Origin: Desulfarculaceae bacterium
GTDB lineage: Bacteria > Desulfobacterota > Desulfarculia > Desulfarculales > Desulfarculaceae
Assembly (NCBI GenBank): GCA_020444545.1
Contig: JAHLKT010000004.1
Coordinates: 620,001-684,000 of the forward strand
DNA length: 64,000 nt
Direction: 5' to 3'
Positions 1-10,652 of this stretch are shown here, one piece after another; the first letter of the stretch is position 1; every line of letters starts with the position of its first letter. The translations under genes were made by a program, and so were the position numbers. The notes under the pieces were generated by a model. The model was given only the letters and a program-made list of their open reading frames with translations. It searched no databases and was not told where the DNA came from.

Positions 1-1388
1 GCCTCGTACTGGTTGAGGTCGTCGATGACCATGGTCCCGTTTTCCATGTCCGGGATCATGCCCTCGTAGCCCTTGAACTCCAGGCCGGACTCGGCCAGGG
101 CCTTGAGCTCATCCTCGCTCTTGCGCGGGGAGTAGAGGCTCTCGTCGGCCTCCACCTCCAGCTCCTCGATGTTGCGGCTGTCCGCGTCCACCTTGAGGTT
201 GGGGATCACGTGGCGGCCTTCGTAGTCGTCGCGGTGGGCGAACTCGTAGCCCGCGCTGATGGTCTTCATGCCCAGTTCCTTGAACAGTTCCTGGTAGTGA
301 TGGGCCCGGGAGCCGCCCACGAAGAGCATGGCCGTCTTGCCATCGGTGCGGGGGCGCACCTCCTTGGCCACCGCTTCCACGGCGGGCATTTCCTCGGCGA
401 TCACCTCCTCCACCCGGTCGATGAGCTCCTGGTCGCCGAAGTACTGGGCTATCTTGCGTAGGCTCTTGGCCGCGGCGCCCGCGCCGATGAAGTTCACCTT
501 GATCCAGGGGATGCCGTACTTCACCTCGAGCATGTCGGCCACGTAGTTGATGGAGCGGTGGCACATCACCGCGTTCAGGTCGCTGGTGTGGGCACTGGCG
601 AACTGGTCGTAGGAGCTGTTGCCGCTGAAGGTGGCGTTGTTGGTGATGCCGCACTTGTTCAACAAGCGATCGATCTCAAAGCCGTCGCCGCCGATGTTGT
701 ACTCGCCCAAGAGGTTGATGCGGTACTTGCCCGGCTTGCCCTCGTCCTTGTTGCCCACCAGGTGCCTGAACACCTGGTTGTTGGCGATGTGGTGCCCGGC
801 GGACTGAGAAACGCCCTTGTAGCCCTCGCAGGAGAAGGCGAAGACGTTGCAATCGCCCAGCTTCTTCTTCATCTTGGCGGCCACGGCGTGGATGTCGTCG
901 CCGATGAGCCCCACCGGGCAGGTGGCGAACACGCAGATGCCCTTGGGGTGGAACAGGTCGTAGGCCTCCTGGATGGCCGCTTCCAGCTTTTTCTCGCCCC
1001 CGAAGATGATGTCCTTGTCCTGCATGTCCGTGCTGAAGCAGTAGGTCATGTAGTTCTGGGCATCCGGGGCGGTGGCGTCGGTCTGGTTGCGCCGGGTGAG
1101 CCAGGAGTAGAAGCCGCAGCCGATGGGGCCGTGGGTGATGTTCACGATGTCCCGGGTGGGGCCCATGATCACGCCCTTGCAACCGGCGTAGGTGCAGCCC
1201 CGCATGGTGATGATGCCCGGGATGGTGCGCACGTTGGCGGTGATCTCCGGGGTCTCGTTCTGCAAGGCCTCGTTGATCAGAATCTGCTTGGCGCGCTTGC
1301 GGGCCACCTTGGGGGGATACTTGGTGAGTATCTTTTCCTTGATGACCGCCGGGTCCGCCGGCGCCTTGTTGTCATGGGCTGAAATCAT
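1..1388 (-). CDS. nifD: Nitrogenase molybdenum-iron protein alpha chain, partial (C-terminus lies beyond the window)
   Basis: Alpha subunit of the MoFe protein, which with NifK carries the P-cluster and FeMo-cofactor that reduce N2. About 462 residues are visible; the 3' end runs off base 1. The ATG at 1388 follows a GGGGAG ribosome site. P-cluster cysteines lie in RGCTYAGCKGV, GPIGCGFYS and ATCPVGLIGDD. The cofactor-region motifs GVSQSAGHHIANN and VMCHRSINY are intact, so it looks functional. The N-terminal segment with FYSWLTRRNQ and YMTYCFSTDMQ resembles the Clostridium/Methanosarcina type rather than the Azotobacter type; this is a family-level judgement from memory. The gene follows nifI2 by 21 bases and is the last visible member of the nifH-nifI1-nifI2-nifD operon. 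nifK would be expected just outside the window. Confidence 0.96.
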   Translation of the reverse strand, partial: MISAHDNKAPADPAVIKEKILTKYPPKVARKRAKQILINEALQNETPEITANVRTIPGIITMRGCTYAGCKGVIMGPTRDIVNITHGPIGCGFYSWLTRRNQTDATAPDAQNYMTYCFSTDMQDKDIIFGGEKKLEAAIQEAYDLFHPKGICVFATCPVGLIGDDIHAVAAKMKKKLGDCNVFAFSCEGYKGVSQSAGHHIANNQVFRHLVGNKDEGKPGKYRINLLGEYNIGGDGFEIDRLLNKCGITNNATFSGNSSYDQFASAHTSDLNAVMCHRSINYVADMLEVKYGIPWIKVNFIGAGAAAKSLRKIAQYFGDQELIDRVEEVIAEEMPAVEAVAKEVRPRTDGKTAMLFVGGSRAHHYQELFKELGMKTISAGYEFAHRDDYEGRHVIPNLKVDADSRNIEELEVEADESLYSPRKSEDELKALAESGLEFKGYEGMIPDMENGTMVIDDLNQYE

Positions 1389-1409
1389 TTCTGCTGTCTC
1401 CCCGCCGTA

Positions 1410-1784
1410 CTAGACGATTGCCTTGGGGCCGATTTCTCCGGTGCGCACCCGGGCCGCGTTGCTGATGGGCAAAACGAAGATCTTGCCGTCGCCGGGCTTG
1501 CCGGTCTGGTTGGTCTCGATGATGGTCCTCACCGCCGGCTCCACGTTGTGATCCGAGACCACCATGGTCAGCATGCGCTTGGAGTAGAGCTTGCCTTTTT
1601 CGCCCAACAGGGCGATGGCCTCCTCGTAGCCCTCGCTGGCCCCGGCCAGGATCTTCACGTCCACCAGCCCCTTGCCGCGTCCCTGACACTCGTGGGCAAA
1701 CATGGAGTCGATGCCGATCTTGGTCAGGGCCTGCTTGGTCTGGTTCATGGTGTTCATGCGCACCACGGCGATGATCTCTTTCAT
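1410..1784 (-). CDS. nifI2: PII-family nitrogen regulator NifI2 (GlnB-like, nif operon)
   Basis: A 124-residue PII-like protein between nifI1 and nifD. It starts MKEIIAVVRMNTMNQT and has the PII fold signatures, with the glycine-rich T-loop region near HECQGRGKG and the C-terminal DGKIFVLPISNAARVRTGE strand. In organisms with this gene order, NifI1 and NifI2 form a hetero-oligomer that senses 2-oxoglutarate and ATP/ADP and binds dinitrogenase to switch it off when ammonium is present. Its ATG overlaps the stop of nifI1 in an ATGA arrangement, indicating translational coupling. The NifI2 rather than NifI1 assignment rests on position next to nifD and the longer C-terminal tail. Confidence 0.93.
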   Translation of the reverse strand: MKEIIAVVRMNTMNQTKQALTKIGIDSMFAHECQGRGKGLVDVKILAGASEGYEEAIALLGEKGKLYSKRMLTMVVSDHNVEPAVRTIIETNQTGKPGDGKIFVLPISNAARVRTGEIGPKAIV

Positions 1785-2140
1785 GCCGTGGCCTCGGCTT
1801 CCTCCAGCGGCGCGGTGTCGCAGACCCCGGAGCTGATGGTGTAGACCTCTTCCACCGGGCTTACGAAGATCTTGCCGTCGCCGAAGGCTCCCTTGCCCTT
1901 GGTGCGGGCCGCCTCCATGATGGTCTTGATCACGAACTCCACGTCCTCGTCCTTGACCACGCTCATCAAGAGGGTCTTGGGGATCTCGTCGTAGGTGATC
2001 TGGCCGATCTTGATGCCCCTCTGCTTGCCGCGCCCGGCCACGGAGTACTTGGTCACCGAGGGGAAGCCCGCGTCCATCAGGGCCTTCAGCACCTCGTCGG
2101 CCTTCTCCGGCCTCACGATTGCTCTCACCATAGTCATCAT
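1781..2140 (-). CDS. nifI1: PII-family nitrogen regulator NifI1 (GlnB-like, nif operon)
   Basis: A 119-residue PII-family protein, first of the NifI pair, lying 34 bases after nifH. MVRAIVRPEKADEV matches the PII N-terminal strand. SVAGRGKQRGIKIG is the T-loop region, and KGAFGDGKIFVSPVEEVYTI is the conserved C-terminal nucleotide-binding part. It should work with NifI2 in post-translational control of the MoFe protein by 2-oxoglutarate. ATG codons occur at 2140, 2137 and 2131; I use 2140, which has an AAGGGATGG-like ribosome site about 12 bases upstream. The tyrosine that GlnB-type PII proteins uridylylate is not evident in the T-loop, as expected for NifI proteins. Confidence 0.93.
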   Translation of the reverse strand: MMTMVRAIVRPEKADEVLKALMDAGFPSVTKYSVAGRGKQRGIKIGQITYDEIPKTLLMSVVKDEDVEFVIKTIMEAARTKGKGAFGDGKIFVSPVEEVYTISSGVCDTAPLEEAEATA

Positions 2141-2174
2141 GTCGTTAATCCATCCCTTGACCGGTTAAGGTTGA

Positions 2175-3234
<1,060 letters not shown>

Positions 3235-3241
3235 AAACAAT

Positions 3242-3300
3242 GGCCCTTTATCCATGCGCCTTGCCGCGTGTCCGCTCGCGGGGCGCATGAATAAAGGGCC
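3242..3300. repeat. Long inverted repeat (19-bp stem, one mismatch) between nifA and nifH
   Basis: GGCCCTTTATCCATGCGCC at 3242-3260 pairs with GGCGCATGAATAAAGGGCC at 3282-3300, with a single mismatch, around a 21-base loop. On the minus strand it follows nifA and is followed by ATTGTTTTGTG, a weak T-rich run, so it may serve as the nifA terminator. The stem is much longer than a standard terminator, so a protein-binding or other structural role is possible. Confidence 0.6.
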
Positions 3301-3507
3301 TATGAGGAGACAACATCTCCCCTAGGTTTTAAGCTGTCTTCAGTAGGCACGTAGGCGTAAAGCCAGGCAATGCCTTTCCCGCGGCACAGCCAGGCGGCGG
3401 CAGGCAAGGCGCGGGCTAGCGAGTTCCGCAGGCGTATATGCCAATACGCCGAGGAAGCGAGCGACGCACGCAACGCCGCATCCCGCCGTCTGGCGAAGCC
3501 GCCCAAT
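3301..3507. repeat. REP-like non-coding element downstream of nifA
   Basis: No credible gene. A 68-codon frame spans it on the minus strand, but its arginine/alanine-rich composition and lack of a ribosome site argue against coding. The DNA holds a short palindrome GGCGTATATGCCAATACGCC (3431-3450) flanked by GC-rich segments rich in GCGAG and GCGAC words. This texture is typical of small interspersed repeats (REP or MITE-like). Only one copy is visible, so the repeat nature is an inference. Together with 3003-3300 it fills a 505-base gap between nifH and nifA. Confidence 0.4.
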
Positions 3508-5055
<1,548 letters not shown>

Positions 5056-5067
5056 GCAGTTACAGAA

Positions 5068-5083
5068 TGCAAGGATGGTGCCG
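5068..5083 (-). promoter_or_regulatory. Sigma-54-like site abutting the nifA start codon
   Basis: The minus strand reads CGGCACCATCCTTGCA. It differs from the RpoN consensus TGGCACGNNNNTTGCA at two positions and keeps the required 12-base GG-to-GC spacing. Initiation would fall near 5057, almost on the nifA ATG at 5055, giving a nearly leaderless message. It could be a real autoregulatory promoter, a repressing RpoN site or chance. Confidence 0.35.
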
Positions 5084-5202
5084 CCAAATGCTATGATGGC
5101 AAAAGGCCGATATTACACACTATTTTAATGCCGGTTGCCAGAAGGGTCGGATAGCCCCGCCTATAAACATACTTACGTGAAGCGTTAAAGCGCTATTCAT
5201 AC

Positions 5203-6126
5203 CTAATTGTATGCTTGATCTGTCTTAAACACCTTTCCGTAGGACAATAGGGTGATTAGTCCGCCCCCGGCGGCGGCCAGTTTGGCCGGGTCCAATTTGG
5301 GCCCCAGGCCCCGCTGGGCCAGGAACTCCCCGGCCTGGCGCAGGCTCAGGTTATTTGGCGGCTGGCCGGGCAGGAAGGGGCAGCCGCCCCGCCCGCCCAA
5401 GGTGGCGTCCAGCCAGGCGGCCCCGCCCTGGGCCGCGGCCTCCAACACCGGCTCCAGCCGCTCCGGCTGGCCGTGCAGATGTAGGCCCAGCTCCGCGCCG
5501 GGCATCTGTTCGCGCAAATACTCCAAGGTATCGCCCACGCCCTGGGGAGTGGCCCGTCCGGCGGTGTCGGCCAGGGCCAAACGCCTCACCCCCAGGGCAT
5601 GGAACGGGGCCAGATGGCGGGCCAAATCCTTTGGCGTAGGGGGCTTGAGCATGGGGCCGCCAAAGGCGCATTGCAAGCCCATGCGCACCCGGAGGCCGGC
5701 GTCCAGAGCCTCGCGGGCCAATGATTCCGCCCTCTTGAGGCCATCCCTCACCCCCCGGCCCAGGTTGCGCAAGCTGTGGCGCTCCGAGAGCGAGGCCGAC
5801 AAGGCCACGCCGGTGAGGCCGCAGGCCAGGGCCCGCTCCAGGCCCCGGCGGTTGAGCACCAGGGCCCAAAGCTCCACGCCCGGCCGGGGGCCGATGGCCC
5901 GGATCAGCTCGTCGGTGCCCTGCATTTGGGGCATACGGTCGGGCCGCACCAAGGAGCCCACTTGGAAGCGGCGCAGGCCTGCTTTGAGTAATTGCTCGAA
6001 AAGTTGCAACCGGGCCTGCCAGGGGGTGAGGCGCGGGTACATCTGCAAGGCCTCGCGCAGGGTCTGGTCCTCTAGCCCCATCTTTCGGCGCGGGCCCTGC
6101 CCGGGTTGTGTGTGGTGCGGGTTCAT
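5203..6126 (-). CDS. HMG-CoA-lyase-like DRE-TIM metallolyase
   Basis: A 307-residue TIM-barrel enzyme of the pyruvate carboxyltransferase/HMG-CoA lyase family. Visible motifs are DQTLRE (the DRE-type active-site start, with E where HMG-CoA lyase has D), ALADTAGRATP, the metal-binding HLH (GLHLHGQPE) and GGRGGCPFLPGQPPNN. The cysteine in GGCPF is the catalytic cysteine of HMG-CoA lyases and is not typical of homocitrate or isopropylmalate synthases, so NifV is unlikely despite the nif neighbourhood. The ATG at 6126 is preferred because GGGAGG lies about 7 bases upstream; an in-frame start at 6231 has no ribosome site. It ends 148 bases before nifA in the same direction. Natural substrate unknown. 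Confidence 0.8.
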   Translation of the reverse strand: MNPHHTQPGQGPRRKMGLEDQTLREALQMYPRLTPWQARLQLFEQLLKAGLRRFQVGSLVRPDRMPQMQGTDELIRAIGPRPGVELWALVLNRRGLERALACGLTGVALSASLSERHSLRNLGRGVRDGLKRAESLAREALDAGLRVRMGLQCAFGGPMLKPPTPKDLARHLAPFHALGVRRLALADTAGRATPQGVGDTLEYLREQMPGAELGLHLHGQPERLEPVLEAAAQGGAAWLDATLGGRGGCPFLPGQPPNNLSLRQAGEFLAQRGLGPKLDPAKLAAAGGGLITLLSYGKVFKTDQAYN

Positions 6127-6203
6127 GCTTGCGCCTCCCTGGCGGTTTCGCTGCGGCCGGGCGGATGGCCCATCCTGCGGACCCGGCCCTCGCCTTGTAA
6201 CAA

Positions 6204-6219
6204 TGCAAAGGCCGGACCA
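6204..6219 (-). promoter_or_regulatory. Possible sigma-54 promoter of the HMG-CoA-lyase-like gene
   Basis: The minus strand reads TGGTCCGGCCTTTGCA, with correct 12-base GG/GC spacing, a perfect TTGCA half and two mismatches in the TGGCACG half. Transcription would begin near 6193, about 67 bases before the ATG. Since nifA lies directly downstream, this could tie the gene to nitrogen control. The match is weaker than at nifH. Confidence 0.35.
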
Positions 6220-6351
6220 GCCCGCCGCCACGCAGGATCAACAGCAAGGTTGTCTTTTAAAACAGACTGTTATGGCAAACAAGACAAGGCGAGCCGGCCG
6301 AGGGGCCAGAGGAGGCCTTTCCCTGGGGGTAGGAAAATCTTCCCAAAAGGA

Positions 6352-6383
6352 AAGGCGGGCCTTGCCGAAGCAGGGCCCGCCTT
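6352..6383 (-). terminator. Rho-independent terminator of the efflux operon
   Basis: AAGGCGGGC (6352-6360) pairs with GCCCGCCTT (6375-6383). On the minus strand the stem is followed by TCCTTTTGG, and it lies 18 bases after the RND gene stop. The loop is 14 bases. Confidence 0.7.
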
Positions 6384-6400
6384 GTTGGGGTTGGTCGGTT

Positions 6401-9400
6401 TTACTTGGGCTCGATCTTGCCCTGGCTGGTGTAGCCCTCCTCGGGCGCGGCCATGAAGCGGCCCTTCACCTTGCGCAGCAGGCGCCAGTTGGCCAGCTGG
6501 TCCAGGTAAGAGTAGATCACCGGCACCACCACCAGAGTAAGCACCGTAGAGGAGATCATGCCGCCGGCGATGGCCACCGCGATGGGCTGGCGGCTCTCGC
6601 TGCCCACGCCGAAGGCCAGCACCACCGGGATCACGCCGCCGATGGTGGACACCGCAGTCATCAGGATGGGCCGGAGGCGGGTGGCCCCGGCCTCGATGAG
6701 CGCGTCATGGGCGTCCATGCCCTCAAGCCTGAGCTGCCTAGTGTAGTCGATGAGCAGGATGCCGTTCTTGGTGGCCAGGCCCACCAGGAGAATCAGGCCG
6801 ATCATGGAGAACAGGTTGAAGGTGTTGCCCAGCAGATAGAGCAGGCCGAAGGCCCCGATGAAGGACAAAGGCAAGCCCATCATGATGGCGAAGGGGTGCA
6901 CGAAGCTCTCGAACTGGGCGGCCAGCACCATGTAGGTCAGCAGGATGGCCAGCACGAAGGCGAAGAAGATGTAGCCCACCGTCTCCTGCATGGCCTCGGC
7001 CCGGCCCGCGAACTTGGTGGTGTAGCCCTCGGGCAGCATCTGGTCGGCCATGGCCTGCACCTCGTCCATGGCCTCGCCCATGAGCTTGCCGTCCAGGCTG
7101 CTGTAGACGGTGGCCGAGCGGCTGCGGTCCAGACGGTTGATCACGCTGGGCCCCACCCCCTGCTCCAGGGTCACGAAGCTCGACACGTCCAGCAGGCGGC
7201 CGTCGGCGGCGCGCAGCCAGATGCGCTGGATGTCCTGGGGCAGGTTGCGCTGCTCCTCTGCCAGGCGCACCCGCACGTCGTAGCTCTTGCCGCCCTCCTT
7301 GAATTCCACGGTCTTCACGCCGCCCAGGAGGGCGCCCACCGCCGTGGCCACCTCGCGCACGCTGATGCCCGCGTCGGCCGCCCGGTTGCGGTCGATCTTC
7401 ACGCGCACCTCGGGCTTGCCGATCTCCAGGTCGCGGGTGATGCCCACGAAGCCCGGCGTGGCCCGGAGCTTCTGCATGAGCTCCTCGGAATACTTGTCGA
7501 TGCCCTCGATGCTGGGGCCCTGGATGACGAACTGGATGTCCTCGTTGCGCGCGGCGCCACCCAGGGGCGAGATGGCCACCGCGCCGCCGCGCACGTCGGG
7601 CATTTTGCTCAGCAGGCCGCGCACTTGGTTCTGCACCTCGATCTGGCCGCGGGTGCGCTTATCCTTCTCCATGAGGTTGACGAAGGCCAAGGCCTTGTTG
7701 GATCCCTCGTATCCCGAGACCGAGAAAAAGCTCTTGACCTCGGGGATCTTGATGAGCTGGTCCTCCAGGCGCATGAGCACCGAGTCGGTTTTTTCTAGGG
7801 AGTAGGACAGAGGCATCTCCAAGCTCACCATGAAGCGGCCCTGGTCGTCCTCGGTGATGAACTCCTTGCCCAGCAGGGTGAAGACCCAGCCGCCGGCCAC
7901 CAGCATGGCCATGGCCAGGGCGATCACCGAAAGCCGGTGCTTGAGGCACCAGTCCATGAGCCCGCGATAGAAACGGCTGGTGGCGTCCATGGCCCGGTTG
8001 AACAGGTTGAAGACGCCGCCGCCGCCTTCGCTCACGGTGAGGAAGCGGGCCGAGAGCATGGGCACCACGGTGAGGGCCACGAAAGTGGAGCAGGCCACGG
8101 CAAAGGCCAGGGTGATGGCGAACTCGTAGAAGAAGCGCCCCACCATGCCGCCCATGAAGGCCACGGGCAAGAACACCCCGCCCAGGGCCACGGTGGTGGC
8201 CACCACCGCGAAGGCGATCTCCGAGCTGCCCTCCAGGGCCGCCTGCATGGGCCCCTTGTGCAGGGCGGTGCGGTGCCGGAAGATGTTCTCCACCATGACG
8301 ATGGCGTCGTCGATGACCAAACCCACCGCTGTGACCAGGGCCAGCATGGACATGTTGTTCATGGTGAAGTCCAGCCAATACATGCAGGCAAAGGTGGACA
8401 CGATGCTGGTGGGGATGGCCACCGCGCTGATCAGGGTGGTGCGGATGTTTTGCAGGAACAGGAAGATGACCAGGGCGGCGATGATGGCGCCCAACAGCAG
8501 CTGGAAGCGCACCTCCTCGATAGAGTCCTCGATGAACACGGTGGAGTCGGTGGCGATCTGCACCAGCACGCCCTCGGGGGCGATGCGTTGCAGCTCGGGC
8601 AGGATGGCCTTCACTTTCTGGGCGATGGCCACCTGGTTGGCCCCGGACTGGGGCGAGACGCCCAGCCCCACGGTGCGCTCCCCGCCGTTCTTGGTGGTGA
8701 AGCGGGCCACGCCCACGCTTTCCTCGCGGGCGCTCTTGGCGTAGCCCAGATCCTTCAGGCGCACCGGGGCGCCCTTGTGATAGGCCACGATCATGTCGTT
8801 GAAGGCCTCGGGAGTGGCGAACTCACCCACGGTGCGGATGAGGAACTCCTTCACCTTGGAGTCGATCTTGCCGCCGGGCACCTCCACGTGCTGGGCCTTC
8901 ACCGCCCGGATCACGTCGTTGACCCCCAGGCCGTAGGCGGCCAGGCGCTCCCGGTATAGCCACAGGTGCACCTCTTTCTTGCGGGCCCCTCCCACGCGCA
9001 CCTCTCCCACGCCCTGGATCTTCTGCACCAGGGGCCGAAGCTGCTCGTCGGCGATCTTGGTGAGCTGTTCGATGGCCTGAGGCCCGCTGATGGATATCCA
9101 GATGATGGGCTGGGCGTTGATGTCCAGCTTGTCGATCACCGGGGCCTCGGCTTCGTCGGGCAGCTCCCGGAGCTTCACCGAGACCTTGTCGCGCACCTCC
9201 TGGGCCGCGACGTCCACGTTCTTGTCCAGGTCGAACTCCACCACGATGCGGCTGACGCCCTGCATGCTCTTGGAGGTGATGTGCTTGATGCCGCTCACCC
9301 CGCTGATGGCGTCCTCCAGCTTGTCGGTGATGTCGTTGTCCACCTCTTCTGGCCGCGCGTTCTCCCACACCGTGGTCACGGTGACCATGGGGAAGTCCAC

Positions 9401-9517
9401 GTTGGGATAGAGCGCCACCCCCAGGCGGAAGAAGCCGATGATCCCGAAGACCACCAGCGCGGCGACCATCATGGTGGAGGCCACCGGCCTCTTGATGGAA
9501 AAGTCGGTTAAAAACAT
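6401..9517 (-). CDS. RND family multidrug efflux transporter, inner-membrane pump (AcrB/MexB-like)
   Basis: A 1038-residue proton-driven pump of the hydrophobe/amphiphile efflux family. It begins MFLTDFSIKRPVASTMM, the usual N-terminal membrane helix, with two periplasmic porter halves and 12 expected membrane spans. The proton-relay aspartate pair lies in GLVIDDAIVMVENIFRH. Length is normal for the family. It is the last gene of the tetR-tolC-MFP-RND operon, 7 bases after the membrane fusion protein, and is followed by a terminator. It would span the inner membrane and export drugs, solvents or similar compounds; substrates cannot be predicted from sequence. Confidence 0.95.
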   Translation of the reverse strand: MFLTDFSIKRPVASTMMVAALVVFGIIGFFRLGVALYPNVDFPMVTVTTVWENARPEEVDNDITDKLEDAISGVSGIKHITSKSMQGVSRIVVEFDLDKNVDVAAQEVRDKVSVKLRELPDEAEAPVIDKLDINAQPIIWISISGPQAIEQLTKIADEQLRPLVQKIQGVGEVRVGGARKKEVHLWLYRERLAAYGLGVNDVIRAVKAQHVEVPGGKIDSKVKEFLIRTVGEFATPEAFNDMIVAYHKGAPVRLKDLGYAKSAREESVGVARFTTKNGGERTVGLGVSPQSGANQVAIAQKVKAILPELQRIAPEGVLVQIATDSTVFIEDSIEEVRFQLLLGAIIAALVIFLFLQNIRTTLISAVAIPTSIVSTFACMYWLDFTMNNMSMLALVTAVGLVIDDAIVMVENIFRHRTALHKGPMQAALEGSSEIAFAVVATTVALGGVFLPVAFMGGMVGRFFYEFAITLAFAVACSTFVALTVVPMLSARFLTVSEGGGGVFNLFNRAMDATSRFYRGLMDWCLKHRLSVIALAMAMLVAGGWVFTLLGKEFITEDDQGRFMVSLEMPLSYSLEKTDSVLMRLEDQLIKIPEVKSFFSVSGYEGSNKALAFVNLMEKDKRTRGQIEVQNQVRGLLSKMPDVRGGAVAISPLGGAARNEDIQFVIQGPSIEGIDKYSEELMQKLRATPGFVGITRDLEIGKPEVRVKIDRNRAADAGISVREVATAVGALLGGVKTVEFKEGGKSYDVRVRLAEEQRNLPQDIQRIWLRAADGRLLDVSSFVTLEQGVGPSVINRLDRSRSATVYSSLDGKLMGEAMDEVQAMADQMLPEGYTTKFAGRAEAMQETVGYIFFAFVLAILLTYMVLAAQFESFVHPFAIMMGLPLSFIGAFGLLYLLGNTFNLFSMIGLILLVGLATKNGILLIDYTRQLRLEGMDAHDALIEAGATRLRPILMTAVSTIGGVIPVVLAFGVGSESRQPIAVAIAGGMISSTVLTLVVVPVIYSYLDQLANWRLLRKVKGRFMAAPEEGYTSQGKIEPK

Positions 9518-9524
9518 GGCCGCC

Positions 9525-10652
9525 CTACTTCTTGTCCGCCGGAGCCTTGGGGGCCTCCTGCTTTGTGCTGACCTCGCTGCCCGGCTTCACCTGGAACTTG
9601 CCCTCCAGGATCACCTCCTGGCCGGGCTTGATCTCCGCGCCGATCACCTCGGCCCACTGGCTGGTGATCTTGCCCAGCTTCACCGGCACCTTCTTGGCCT
9701 TGCCGTTTTCCAGCACGTAAATGTAGGTCTCGGTCTCGGTCTGGATGACCGCGGCCCAGGGCACGGTCATGGCCGCGTCCTTCACCTGGGTGATCACGTG
9801 CACCCGCGCGAACATGCCCGGGTTTAACAGGCCCTGGCTATTGTCCACCCGGGCCTTCACCCGGAAACTGCGGGTGGCCACGTCCACCACCGGGGAGATG
9901 AAGTAGATCCGGGCCTTGAAGTCGCGCCCGGGGTAGGCCGCCATCATGAGTTGGACCTCCTGGCCCACGCTGATGCCCGCCTTGTAGCGCTCGGGAATCG
10001 TGAAGCCCATCTCCAGGGGATTCAGGCTCACCACGGTCACCACCTTGTCGCCCACCTTGAGGTAGTCGCCCACCGAGATGTCCTTGGACCCGGCCACCCC
10101 GTCAAAGGGCGCGCGGATGTCGGCGTCCTCCATGAGGTCCTTGTGCCGGGTCAGGTCGGCCTGGGCCTGGCTCAGGGTGGCCTCGGTCAGCTTGATCTCG
10201 GTCTCCAGGTCGTCGTACTTGAGCTTGGAGACCAGGTTGTCCTTCACCAGGGGCTTGTTGCGCTCCAGGATGCGGTTCTGGTGGGCCATGCGGATCTTCA
10301 GCTGATGGATGCGCTGCTCAAGGTTCTGGGCCGTGGCCTTCAGCTTGGCCGTGTCCTGCTTCACCAGGATCTGGCCTTCTTTCACCGGCTTGCCCTCATG
10401 GAAGAGTATCGCGGTGATGGGCGCGGCGGTCTCGGCCCGGAGCGTCACCATCTTGGGCGACTCCAGGGTGCCCACCTGGTCCAGGGTGTAGACCACCTTG
10501 CGCACGCTGGCCTTGCCCAGGGTCACCGGAGTGGCGGTCTTGGCCTTGGCCGTGGCCTTCTTGTCCTTCTGGCCGCAGCCCGCGGCGCCCAGGGTGAGCG
10601 CCGCCACCGCCATGAGCAGCGCGCCGGTCAGCAGCAGTTTTCTAGCGGGCAT
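9525..10652 (-). CDS. RND efflux periplasmic adaptor lipoprotein (AcrA/MexA-like)
   Basis: A 375-residue membrane fusion protein linking the RND pump to the outer-membrane channel. The lipoprotein signal MPARKLLLTGALLMAV ends in a lipobox with acylated cysteine at residue 26 (GAAGC). Biotinyl-lipoyl halves (ITAILFHEGKPVKEGQILV and APFDGVAGSKDISVGDYLKVGD) flank a helical hairpin (about 85-145), followed by the beta-barrel domain. The start at 10652 is chosen because it gives the complete lipoprotein signal. It overlaps the upstream tolC-like gene by 11 bases, implying coupled translation. Confidence 0.93.
   Translation of the reverse strand: MPARKLLLTGALLMAVAALTLGAAGCGQKDKKATAKAKTATPVTLGKASVRKVVYTLDQVGTLESPKMVTLRAETAAPITAILFHEGKPVKEGQILVKQDTAKLKATAQNLEQRIHQLKIRMAHQNRILERNKPLVKDNLVSKLKYDDLETEIKLTEATLSQAQADLTRHKDLMEDADIRAPFDGVAGSKDISVGDYLKVGDKVVTVVSLNPLEMGFTIPERYKAGISVGQEVQLMMAAYPGRDFKARIYFISPVVDVATRSFRVKARVDNSQGLLNPGMFARVHVITQVKDAAMTVPWAAVIQTETETYIYVLENGKAKKVPVKLGKITSQWAEVIGAEIKPGQEVILEGKFQVKPGSEVSTKQEAPKAPADKK

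Noticed and set aside
3300-3506. A 68-residue minus-strand protein between nifA and nifH
   Set aside because: No ribosome site, repeat-like DNA with a palindrome core, and Arg/Ala-rich translation. Better explained as a non-coding repeat.
5203-6126. Homocitrate synthase NifV
   Set aside because: The gene is near nif and in the same superfamily, but it has the HMG-CoA-lyase GGCP cysteine, is short, and lacks the typical NifV N-terminal DTTLRDGEQ motif.
5252-7798. An 848-codon plus-strand frame
   Set aside because: It runs antisense across the HMG-CoA-lyase-like and RND genes, both strongly supported. Its translation is low-complexity (Arg/Pro/His/Gly-rich), as expected from a shadow frame in GC-rich DNA.
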